Source of the DNA: Leucobacter sp. UBA1945
GTDB taxonomy: Bacteria; Actinomycetota; Actinomycetes; Actinomycetales; Microbacteriaceae
NCBI GenBank assembly: GCA_002336855.1
Contig: DDEV01000051.1
Span: 1-14,530 of the forward strand
DNA: 14,530 nucleotides
Direction: 5' to 3'
Shown: one piece after another, positions 7,250-13,188 of the stretch
How positions within the stretch are numbered: the first letter of the stretch is position 1
How the letters are laid out: each line of letters starts with the position of its first letter
The notes under the pieces: model-generated
The model's database searches: none
What the model was told of the DNA's origin: nothing
The model's input: the letters and a program-made list of their open reading frames with translations, nothing else
Position numbers and translations under genes: made by a program

Positions 7250-8356
7250 ATGAGTAGCGCACCGCAAGACTGGGAACTGCAGGCTGCTGGCGATCCTCGA
7301 ACCCACCCGCAACTGCTCTCGGACATTGCGACGCGTCGCCCCGATCTGCGCGGCATCATCGCCGCGAACCCGAGCGCGTTCGCTGAGCTTCGAAGCTGGA
7401 TCGCTGCGGTGGATTCCGGCGTGCAAGCACAGCAGCCGGTGTCTCAGTGGCCGGCCGCGCCCGCAGTCGCTGGGCCCCCTGTCAGAGCGCGGCGAAGTGG
7501 CGCTGGCTGGTGGTTCGCCGGTTGCGGATGCCTCACGCTGGTCGTACTCGTCGTGCTCGGCGTGGTGTTTGCTGGCGGGGCGCTGATCTCTGAAGGTGGC
7601 GGCGCTTCGAGCGGTGGCATCTCGTCGACCAGCTCTGATGAGGAGTACATCGGTGAGCAGATGGCGATCGTCGCAACCGAAAGACAGAGATTTCATGAGC
7701 TTGCCGCTCAGCTCGAGGGTAACCCCGTCGCCCCGCTTGTGACCGAGTTCGCGAAATCGCAGCGCCTCGACAAACGAATCGCTGAGGGGCCGAGCAACCG
7801 CTTCCAGGCAGAAAGCCTCGCGAACGACGCGACGGAGATGAGGGAAAACCTTGAGCAGCGCTTCGCCGAGGCAGAGGCTCGCCGCGGCAATGCGTCAGGA
7901 ACCGTGAGCGAGGCGCTCGTAGAAGAGGCAGGTAACGGCTTTATCGACATTGCCTGGGATGCTGCGACGGCCTGCAGCGTCTCAGGAAGAGAGGGGCGCA
8001 CGACCGCGGGCTGTACCTCTGATGATCCGTTGGCTGTGCACATTCTGCCGGAGAACGAGTTGTTCGGAGATTGGGGAGTGCGCATCACGACCCTGCACGA
8101 GCTCGCGCATCTCTACCAGTACGCCGACCTTGAGGAGCGCATGGATCAAGACCAGAGTGCTGCAATGGCGCTTATGGATCAGGGCTTTTTCGAGGGGAGC
8201 GGGGAGAAGTTGGCTGACTGCTACGCGCTTACGTACACGGGAGGGTGGACTCTCGAGAGCGAGCAGGGCTCAAGCGGGTACGGCTACGTGTGCAACGAAT
8301 CCGAGCGGCAGGCAATTCGTGAGTGGGCTGCGCTGATCAATGCCCCGATGCCGTAG
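7250..8356 (+). CDS. vLRR-domain single-pass membrane protein with HExxH metallopeptidase-like domain
   Basis: A 368-residue protein of three parts. Residues 1-52 form a variant leucine-rich-repeat domain (DPRTHPQLLSDIA, RPDLRGIIAANPSAF), common at the N-terminus of actinobacterial membrane proteins. After a Pro/Ala linker a single transmembrane helix spans about 87-112, and a Gly/Ser stretch leads to an extracytoplasmic domain (about 130-368). This has TLHELAHLYQY with HELAH at 283-287, the HExxH zinc motif, and downstream GEKLADCYAL (Glu319, Asp323), placed like the third ligand of gluzincin peptidases. Four cysteines outside the membrane (242, 255, 324, 348) may pair. The frame extends 95 codons upstream through low-quality sequence; ATG 7250 begins the vLRR domain and follows TAAAGT. 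No named peptidase family is certain, and the substrate is unknown. The alpha/beta hydrolase follows after 32 bp. Confidence 0.82.
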   Translation: MSSAPQDWELQAAGDPRTHPQLLSDIATRRPDLRGIIAANPSAFAELRSWIAAVDSGVQAQQPVSQWPAAPAVAGPPVRARRSGAGWWFAGCGCLTLVVLVVLGVVFAGGALISEGGGASSGGISSTSSDEEYIGEQMAIVATERQRFHELAAQLEGNPVAPLVTEFAKSQRLDKRIAEGPSNRFQAESLANDATEMRENLEQRFAEAEARRGNASGTVSEALVEEAGNGFIDIAWDAATACSVSGREGRTTAGCTSDDPLAVHILPENELFGDWGVRITTLHELAHLYQYADLEERMDQDQSAAMALMDQGFFEGSGEKLADCYALTYTGGWTLESEQGSSGYGYVCNESERQAIREWAALINAPMP

Positions 8357-8388
8357 ACACCACGGCGATACGCGAGAGAATTGAATCC

Positions 8389-9186
8389 ATGGCTCTTCTC
8401 AACTTTCCAGAGGTGCCCGATCCTACGTATGTGATGTCGCAGGAGGGCTACAAGATCGCAACCTACTGCTGGGGTGACGACGATGCTCCGGCAGTGTTCG
8501 CGGTGCACGGCTTCGCCTCGAGCTGCAAAGACACCTGGGTTGACACCGGCTGGATCGGCAGCCTGCTCGACGCCGGATTCAGGGTGCTCGGGGTCGACCA
8601 GCGAGGGCACGGGAAGAGCGAGAAGCCAACCCAGCCGCGCGATTACACGATGCCGTTGCTCGTCGACGACATCGAGACAGTGCTCGACACATACATGGTC
8701 GACGAGGCGGTGTACTTGGGCTACTCGCTCGGCGCTCGAGTTGGCTGGCAGGTCTGTTGCGATCTCGCCGACCGCATTGATCGCGCGGTGCTCGGCGGCA
8801 TTCCCGACGGGCGTCCGCTCGGTCGTCTCGACCTCACGCAGGCGCGCGCCTACATCGAGCACGGTACGCCCGTCACCGATCAGGCGACGCAGAACTACGT
8901 GAAGCTTGCCGAGCGCGTGCCCGAGAACAGCCTGGAGGCGCTCGTCGCACTTGCCGGTGGCATGCGGTTCGGCGACGAAGAGATCAATCTCGAGCACATT
9001 CCGTCCCAGCCGATTCTCGTTGCGACGGGAAGCCTCGACGCGGTGCTCGGCGATTCGCGTGCGCTCGCGGCCGAGCTTCCGCACGGCACCTTTCTCGAGA
9101 TCGAGAAGCGCCACCACTTTAATACGCCAGGCGCCCGCCAGTTTCGCGAGGCCGGCATCGAGTTCTTGCTGGCAGGCAGCGAGTAG
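8389..9186 (+). CDS. Alpha/beta hydrolase
   Basis: A 265-residue cytosolic hydrolase of the alpha/beta fold. Visible are the oxyanion-hole HGF (40-42), DQRGHGKSEKP (70-80), the nucleophile elbow GYSLG (Ser113), an acid near SLDAVLGD (Asp217 or Asp222), and the catalytic His in KRHHFN (His242 or His243). The length is normal and the triad complete. The substrate (ester, lactone, epoxide or haloacid) cannot be read from the sequence. The frame opens at an ATG at 8323 inside the upstream gene, but the ATG at 8389 is preceded by GAGAGAA about nine bases upstream and starts at the usual distance before the first strand. No promoter is seen in the 32-bp gap, so it is probably co-transcribed with the vLRR protein. 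It ends before the hairpin terminator at 9228. Confidence 0.9.
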   Translation: MALLNFPEVPDPTYVMSQEGYKIATYCWGDDDAPAVFAVHGFASSCKDTWVDTGWIGSLLDAGFRVLGVDQRGHGKSEKPTQPRDYTMPLLVDDIETVLDTYMVDEAVYLGYSLGARVGWQVCCDLADRIDRAVLGGIPDGRPLGRLDLTQARAYIEHGTPVTDQATQNYVKLAERVPENSLEALVALAGGMRFGDEEINLEHIPSQPILVATGSLDAVLGDSRALAAELPHGTFLEIEKRHHFNTPGARQFREAGIEFLLAGSE

Positions 9187-9227
9187 GCGCTTTGCGCGGC
9201 GGCCGACGCCTACGGTCAAGTGAACTG

Positions 9228-9266
9228 AAAAACCCCGGTCAGAAACGACTTCTGACCGGGGGTTTT
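9228..9266. terminator. Strong bidirectional intrinsic terminator shared by the hydrolase and tRNA-Pro
   Basis: A 12-bp perfect stem (9233-9244 with 9250-9261) and a 5-nt loop are flanked by a run of A on the left and TTTT on the right. On either strand the hairpin is therefore followed by U residues. It serves the plus-strand hydrolase ending at 9186 and the minus-strand tRNA whose 3' end is 3 nt away. Confidence 0.93.
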
Positions 9267-9269
9267 CTG

Positions 9270-9343
9270 TCGGGATGACAGGATTTGAACCTGCGACCCC
9301 GTCGTCCCGAACGACGTGCGCTACCAAGCTGCGCCACATCCCG
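9270..9343 (-). tRNA. tRNA-Pro (anticodon CGG)
   Basis: The 74-nt cloverleaf folds fully on the minus strand: acceptor CGGGATG with CATCCCG, D stem GCGC/GCGC with loop AGCTTGGTA, anticodon stem CGTCG/CGACG with loop TTCGGGA (anticodon CGG, reading the proline codon CCG), and T arm GCAGG-TTCAAAT-CCTGT. The discriminator base is A (9270), and CCA is not encoded, so it must be added after transcription. It reads CCG, a codon favoured in such GC-rich genomes. Confidence 0.96.
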
Positions 9344-9375
9344 ATGCGCCAGACCGAAGCCGAAGCGCAACGACT

Positions 9376-9381
9376 ACTCTA
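9376..9381 (-). promoter_or_regulatory. Candidate -10 element (TAGAGT) for tRNA-Pro
   Basis: Minus-strand TAGAGT lies about 32 nt before the tRNA 5' end, giving a short leader for RNase P to remove. The -35 region at 17-18 bp spacing (TTCGCT or CGCTGA) is weak. Confidence 0.35.
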
Positions 9382-9513
9382 GCGCGTTGCGGGCGACTTC
9401 AGCGAATCGGCGGCCTGGGTACCCGCTCGTGTGTTGTCATATATGCCACCGGAGTGCGCGAGATGACACGTGTGCCAACACGTAGAAGGTACGCCGCTTC
9501 GAAACGCGATCGG

Positions 9514-10062
9514 CTAGCGAATATAGACGTCGAGGTGATTGCCGACGGTGCCGCGGTCGTAGATCTTTCCCTGATACCCGAACGGGGTGTCATAGACGGT
9601 GCCCTTCGGAGCCGAGCCCGCGAGCACGAGGTAGCCATCGGCGTCGGCGACATACCCCGCCGGGTTCACGTGCCGCCCCGGCACAGCGAGCCCCTCGCCG
9701 GGCAGCACCTGCTGGCTGTAGTAGGTGAACTTATAGCCGCCCCAATTGATGGCGCCACGAAACATGAAGTCTTCAAGGGTGAAGAGTGCGCCAACTGGGG
9801 CGCCGGCTGCAGCGAGATCCTCTGCTTCTGACACGCTCAGATCGATAGCAGGCTCACCGCCGGGCAATGAGGCGAAGCGTTGCGTGCCCGCACCGCCGAA
9901 CGCGGCCTCGGGCGATGACCCGACGGCGAAAGCACTCGACATCGAGAGCGGTGCCGCGGCAACGGCCCCGAAAAACCCAATTGCCGCAATCGCAGCACCC
10001 ACCTGCCGCAGGCGAAGCCGCTGGCTCACGCCGGAGTTCGGGTGCATTGCAGAAGTGGACAC
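9514..10062 (-). CDS. Small secreted protein with conserved C-terminal domain (3D/RlpA-like barrel suspected)
   Basis: A 182-residue exported protein. A basic N-terminus and hydrophobic stretch (about 15-46) end in SSAFA, a likely signal-peptidase site, and are followed by a flexible Gly/Ala region. The conserved part (about 98-182) has INWGGYKFTYYS, LPGEGLAVPGRH, YVADADGYLVLA, TVYDTPFG and KIYDRG...LDVY. The Asp-rich YDxG...LDVY ending recalls 3D-domain and RlpA/MltA-type double-psi barrels that act on or bind peptidoglycan; this is a resemblance, not a firm family call. The start is GTG at 10062, nine bases after TAAACT; ATG at 10047 is an alternative five codons in. It is divergent from the two-component operon with 117 bp between, suggesting shared control. 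It ends 170 bp before the tRNA; that gap holds only a weak 6-bp hairpin at 9468-9483. Confidence 0.8.
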   Translation of the reverse strand: MSTSAMHPNSGVSQRLRLRQVGAAIAAIGFFGAVAAAPLSMSSAFAVGSSPEAAFGGAGTQRFASLPGGEPAIDLSVSEAEDLAAAGAPVGALFTLEDFMFRGAINWGGYKFTYYSQQVLPGEGLAVPGRHVNPAGYVADADGYLVLAGSAPKGTVYDTPFGYQGKIYDRGTVGNHLDVYIR

Positions 10063-10071
10063 AGTGCAGCG

Positions 10072-10077
10072 AGTTTA
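10072..10077 (-). promoter_or_regulatory. Candidate -10 element (TAAACT) for the small secreted protein gene
   Basis: Minus-strand TAAACT lies 9 nt before the GTG at 10062, giving a leader of about 0-3 nt. No Shine-Dalgarno is seen, and the -35 region is poor. Confidence 0.4.
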
Positions 10078-10106
10078 ACCCAGCTGCCTTGGCGGTGCCG
10101 GTGAGT

Positions 10107-10122
10107 TTCGGGATAACCCGAA
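10107..10122. promoter_or_regulatory. Inverted repeat TTCGGG-N4-CCCGAA, candidate response-regulator operator
   Basis: A perfect 16-bp dyad lies between the divergent secreted-protein gene and the sensor-kinase operon. Its centre is about 65 bp upstream of the predicted start of the kinase transcript and about 50 bp from that of the secreted gene, a fitting place for an activator acting on both weak promoters. Assignment to the neighbouring regulator is inference. Confidence 0.4.
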
Positions 10123-10167
10123 TCCCCTTCTCGGGCTGCCTCGGTGTGCGTCGTGCGGGCGTCGCCC

Positions 10168-10173
10168 TACGGT
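10168..10173 (+). promoter_or_regulatory. Candidate -10 element (TACGGT) for the two-component operon, leaderless
   Basis: TACGGT ends 6 nt before the ATG at 10180. The intervening GGAACC could be read as a poor Shine-Dalgarno but is too close. No good -35 lies 17-18 bp upstream, in keeping with activator dependence. Confidence 0.45.
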
Positions 10174-10179
10174 GGAACC

Positions 10180-11529
10180 ATGACAGCGAATACTGCACCC
10201 CCGCCGGGTGTGAACACAGAGGCCTCCAGGCCCAGAGTCGGCTTCGGCCACATCCTGCTCACCGTGCCGCACCTTGCGCTGCTCGGAGTGCTCGGCACAA
10301 TTGCTGCAACGGTGTGCTTCTCGCTCTTGACCGCGGGCCTTGCAAGCCTCTTCGCGTTCGGCGTCGGCCTCGCGGTGCTCGTCGGCCTTGTGTACGTGCT
10401 TTTCGGCATCGGCTGGTTCGAACTTGAGCGGGTGCGGAGCCTCTACGGGTTCGAGGTCGCCCCGCTGCGATTGCGCGAGCGCACGCGGCCAGGCTTCGGG
10501 GGCTGGGTGCGGGCGATTTCGCGGCAGAGCATTGACAGAGGCATGTGGCTTGCGATCCTCAGCTTCAGCATCGGATCGTTCTTCGGGCTGATCGTGCTTC
10601 GCCTCATGGCCACCGCCGCTTGGAATCTCGCCATTATGGTGGGTGGCGAAGCGACCGGAGCCCTGCTTGGGCCGTGGCGCTTCTTCGGGCCCGACCTTGA
10701 GGCCATCGGGCTGTTTGGGTTCCTCGACGATCTCACCTCGCCGCTCTGGTCTCTGCTCGTCGCGGTGCTCGCGCTCGCTGCCGTTATCGGACTCGCCGCG
10801 CTTCACGCCGTCATCGCGCGTGGCCTGCTTGGCTCTTCGAGTCGCAGCGCGCTCGCAGCAGAGGTGCGCACGAAGAGCGCGCAGCGCGAGGGCGCGGTTC
10901 GAGCGGCAGATGTCGAGCGCACGCGCATCGAACGAGATTTGCATGACGGCGTGCAGCCGAGACTCGTGTCGATCGGCATGACATTGGGGCTTGCGAGTCA
11001 GAAAATCGACGAGGATCCGGCGGCCGCGAAAGAGCTCATCATCGAGGCACACACCTCGACGAAGGCGGCGATCACCGAACTTCGTCAGCTGGCGCGAGGC
11101 ATTCACGCCTCGGTGCTCGATGATCGTGGCCTCGACGCGGCGCTATCGGCGCTCGCCGGGCGCAGCCACATTCCCGTGTTGCTCGACGTGCGCATGGATG
11201 GTGCGTTGGGGCTGAGGCAGACGCAGGGAGCGTTTCGTGACGCGGAGGCCGCGGTCTACTTCTCGATTGCCGAGGCGCTCACCAACGCGGCGAAGCATTC
11301 GCGGGCGGGGGAATGCCGGGTCACGGTCAGGCTTCGCAACGCGGGTGCGCCTCAGGCAGTGATCTGGGCTCGGGTCGAAGACAACGGCATCGGCGGCGCG
11401 ACCGTGCAGCCCGGTGGCGGGCTCGACGGCATTTCGAACCGCGTGCTCGCCGCCGGTGGGCGCCTACAACTCGACAGCCCGCAGGGCGGGCCGACTGCTC
11501 TGGAGGTGAGCGTGCCATGCGCATCTTGA
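10180..11529 (+). CDS. Two-component sensor histidine kinase (HisKA_3/DesK-LiaS type)
   Basis: A 449-residue membrane histidine kinase. The N-terminal half carries about four transmembrane helices (near 28-50, 58-80, 123-155 and 188-215) with a short cytosolic stretch between, like the actinobacterial putative-sensor domain, and no large extracellular domain. It therefore likely senses a membrane event. The dimerisation/phosphoacceptor segment ERDLHDGVQPRL has His255 as phosphorylation site. The HATPase domain shows the N box EALTNAAKHS (Asn369), VEDNGIGG (Asp401) and a G2 box GGGLDGISNR. Start: the frame opens 12 codons earlier, but ATG 10180 follows TACGGT and fits. It overlaps the response-regulator gene by 13 nt, so the two are translationally coupled and form a cognate pair. 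The stimulus is unknown; cell-envelope stress is inferred from the DUF4097 partner. Confidence 0.92.
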   Translation: MTANTAPPPGVNTEASRPRVGFGHILLTVPHLALLGVLGTIAATVCFSLLTAGLASLFAFGVGLAVLVGLVYVLFGIGWFELERVRSLYGFEVAPLRLRERTRPGFGGWVRAISRQSIDRGMWLAILSFSIGSFFGLIVLRLMATAAWNLAIMVGGEATGALLGPWRFFGPDLEAIGLFGFLDDLTSPLWSLLVAVLALAAVIGLAALHAVIARGLLGSSSRSALAAEVRTKSAQREGAVRAADVERTRIERDLHDGVQPRLVSIGMTLGLASQKIDEDPAAAKELIIEAHTSTKAAITELRQLARGIHASVLDDRGLDAALSALAGRSHIPVLLDVRMDGALGLRQTQGAFRDAEAAVYFSIAEALTNAAKHSRAGECRVTVRLRNAGAPQAVIWARVEDNGIGGATVQPGGGLDGISNRVLAAGGRLQLDSPQGGPTALEVSVPCAS

Positions 11530-12170
11530 TTTGCGAAGACTCGGTGTTGTTGCGAGAGGGCATCGTGCGCCTGCTCAGTGACGCCGGACACGATGTGGTC
11601 GCAGCGCTCGCCGACACCGATGGTCTCGACGAGGCGGTCGCCGCGAGCGATCCCGCGCTGTGCATTCTCGACGTGCGCCTGCCGCCCACCTTCACAGATG
11701 AAGGCATTCGGGCTGCGCTCAGGCTTCGAAGCGTTGCGCCCGAGCTGCCCCTGCTGGTGCTCTCGCAGTACGTGGAGGAGCGCTACGCGAGCGAGTTGAT
11801 CGCGGCGCAGGGAGGGGCCCTCGGCTACCTGCTCAAAGATCGCGTTGCCGACGTGGCTGAGTTTCTCGATTCGGTGACGAGGATCGCCCAGGGCGCGACG
11901 GTGCTCGACCCCGAGGTGGTCGCGCAGTTGTTGAGCCGACAGTCGCGGGGGTCGAAGATGGCGCAGCTGACGGATCGCGAGCGTCAGGTGCTCGCACTGC
12001 TGGCAGAAGGAAAGTCAAATCAGGCGATCGCTGCGGTGCTCTACCTCTCAGAAGCGAGTATCGAGAAGCACATCACCGCGATCTTTCAAAAGCTTGGGCT
12101 TGAAGCAGACGAGCGCGGCAACCGGCGAGTGCTCGCTGCGCTTGCCCACATCGAGAACAGCGGGCATTGA
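11517..12170 (+). CDS. NarL/LuxR-family response regulator
   Basis: A 217-residue transcription factor. The receiver domain (1-120) shows the acidic pair Glu7-Asp8, the phosphoacceptor Asp52 in CILDVRLPP, Ser83 and Lys107 (YLLKDR). The LuxR-type helix-turn-helix follows (about 150-210) with LTDRERQVLALLAEGKSNQAI and SIEKHITAIFQKLGL, a full match to the DNA-binding core. The ATG lies inside the kinase gene, 10 nt after GGAGG at 11502-11506; the frame continues upstream, but that part is a shadow of the kinase. It probably regulates this operon, the DUF4097 gene and perhaps the divergent secreted-protein gene. Confidence 0.95.
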   Translation: MRILICEDSVLLREGIVRLLSDAGHDVVAALADTDGLDEAVAASDPALCILDVRLPPTFTDEGIRAALRLRSVAPELPLLVLSQYVEERYASELIAAQGGALGYLLKDRVADVAEFLDSVTRIAQGATVLDPEVVAQLLSRQSRGSKMAQLTDRERQVLALLAEGKSNQAIAAVLYLSEASIEKHITAIFQKLGLEADERGNRRVLAALAHIENSGH

Positions 12171-12196
12171 CCGTGCGAGACATAAGGAGTAACACC

Positions 12197-13075
12197 ATGA
12201 ATGAGGCGAGCAAAGGATCGGCCCAGCGCTCGAGCTGGGTTGCTGTGACGGCGGGTGTGATCGGCGGCGTGCTGCTGCTCGGCACAGTGAGCACCGCCGC
12301 GGTGGCAGGCGTGACCGCGGCGAACTACGACGGTACAGAGAAGCGGCAACGTCTCACCGAGGGCGCCGACGGGATCGTGCAGATCGATGTCGAAGCCTCT
12401 GCGGCGAAGTTTCGGATCGACTGCGAGACCGCACCGGCACCGAGCGGCGACAGTGCAGGTAGCGGCGGCGAAGACTCGTTCACGCTCGTCACCAGCGGCA
12501 GCTCTCGCGAGTGGCGCATGGTGCGCAGCGGCGACACCCTTCATGTCGAGCCAGTGAAGCGCTGGTTCAATGGATTCTCACTGTTCGGCTCTGGCGACCA
12601 CCGGATGCAGGAGGTATCGCTCTCGCTGCCCGCGAGTGCCTGCGACGGATCGAAGCCACTCGACGCGGAGGTGGATCTCGGCGCGGGGGAGGTGCTGGTG
12701 AACGGGAGCTATGGATTGCTCGATGTGAGCGTCGGTGCCGGAAACGCGCGAATCGAGGGCACCGCCTTGAACCTCGAGCTTGAGGTCTCTGCCGGTGAGG
12801 CGGTGCTTGACATGAGCGACGTGCGTACCGCCGACCTCTCCGTCTCGGCGGGCAGCCTGTCGGGAGGCCTTTCGGGCACCGCGCCCAAGCAGATCGATAT
12901 CGAGGTCAGTGCGGGCGATGCCGAGCTCACGGTTCCCGACGAGGTCTACGCGGTGCGCTCAGACGTCTCGGCGGGTGACTTTGAGCACTCGCTCAGAACC
13001 GACCAGAGCGTGTTGGATCACGAGATCAACGTAGAGGTCTCGGCGGGCAGCCTGAGCCTTCACCCGGGGCGGTAG
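12197..13075 (+). CDS. DUF4097-type (putative adhesin/LiaF-C-like) membrane protein
   Basis: A 292-residue protein with an N-terminal transmembrane anchor (about 14-42) and an extracytoplasmic domain. Residues 155-290 carry seven short (G/S)AG-centred repeats, at 162, 180, 198, 217, 238, 258 and 282, spaced 18-24 residues and mostly written as VSAG followed by a strand. This regular pattern suggests a beta-solenoid, as in DUF4097 'putative adhesin' proteins and the C-terminal domain of LiaF. The start at ATG 12197 is fixed by AAGGAG 6-7 nt upstream. It lies 26 nt after the response-regulator gene and closes the operon. By analogy with LiaFSR it may modulate the kinase or be the envelope effector; adhesion is only a family label. 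A 38-bp palindrome begins 8 nt after its stop. Confidence 0.85.
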   Translation: MNEASKGSAQRSSWVAVTAGVIGGVLLLGTVSTAAVAGVTAANYDGTEKRQRLTEGADGIVQIDVEASAAKFRIDCETAPAPSGDSAGSGGEDSFTLVTSGSSREWRMVRSGDTLHVEPVKRWFNGFSLFGSGDHRMQEVSLSLPASACDGSKPLDAEVDLGAGEVLVNGSYGLLDVSVGAGNARIEGTALNLELEVSAGEAVLDMSDVRTADLSVSAGSLSGGLSGTAPKQIDIEVSAGDAELTVPDEVYAVRSDVSAGDFEHSLRTDQSVLDHEINVEVSAGSLSLHPGR

Positions 13076-13083
13076 CCGGCGCA

Positions 13084-13121
13084 GCAAAGACAAACTACGT
13101 CTAGACGTAGTTTGTCTTTGC
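13084..13121. promoter_or_regulatory. Perfect 38-bp palindrome between the DUF4097 gene and mntH
   Basis: Every base from 13084 to 13121 pairs with its partner around a central CTAG (13101-13104); the core reads ACTACGTCTAGACGTAGT. It is less GC-rich than the surrounding DNA. Two roles are possible: an operator for a dimeric regulator of mntH, since its right end reaches the -35 region of the candidate promoter at 13140; or a terminator hairpin for the two-component operon, since it starts 8 nt after the stop, though no pure U-run follows. Confidence 0.75.
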
Positions 13122-13139
13122 GTGTGACCGTAACCGTGC

Positions 13140-13145
13140 TAGCCT
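13140..13145 (+). promoter_or_regulatory. Candidate -10 element (TAGCCT) of mntH
   Basis: TAGCCT fits TANNNT. With 17-bp spacing the -35 falls on TTTGCG (13117-13122), which overlaps the right end of the palindrome. Transcription would start near 13152 and give a leader of about 37 nt. The match is moderate and a start further upstream is possible. Confidence 0.35.
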
Positions 13146-13179
13146 GACTGCATCGCCGTGCTCCAGCGGTGCAGTCAGG
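13143..13179 (+). promoter_or_regulatory. Second inverted repeat, abutting the mntH ribosome binding site
   Basis: CCTGACTGCATCGC (13143-13156) pairs with GCGGTGCAGTCAGG (13166-13179) around a 9-nt loop, with a single G-U. The right arm takes in the first bases of the GGAGGGG ribosome binding site (13178-13184). As RNA it could limit translation; if transcription begins near 13152 the left arm is not transcribed, and the repeat would then act only as DNA. Confidence 0.5.
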
Positions 13180-13188
13180 AGGGGTTGA

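Noticed and set aside
9431..9483. Short inverted repeats (TGTCAT/ATGACA and ACGTGT/ACACGT) between tRNA-Pro and the secreted-protein gene
   Set aside because: Stems are only 6 bp and compete with each other; too weak to call a terminator, though one could end the secreted-protein transcript.
10075..11106. 343-codon open frame on the minus strand across the sensor-kinase gene
   Set aside because: The translation is Arg/His/Glu-rich with no recognisable domain and lies opposite a gene with complete kinase motifs; it is a by-product of high third-position GC.
13133..13151. Possible DtxR/IdeR iron box around TAGCCTGAC in the mntH promoter
   Set aside because: Only the central bases match the 19-bp consensus; the outer half-sites do not, and TAGCCT is better explained as the -10 element.
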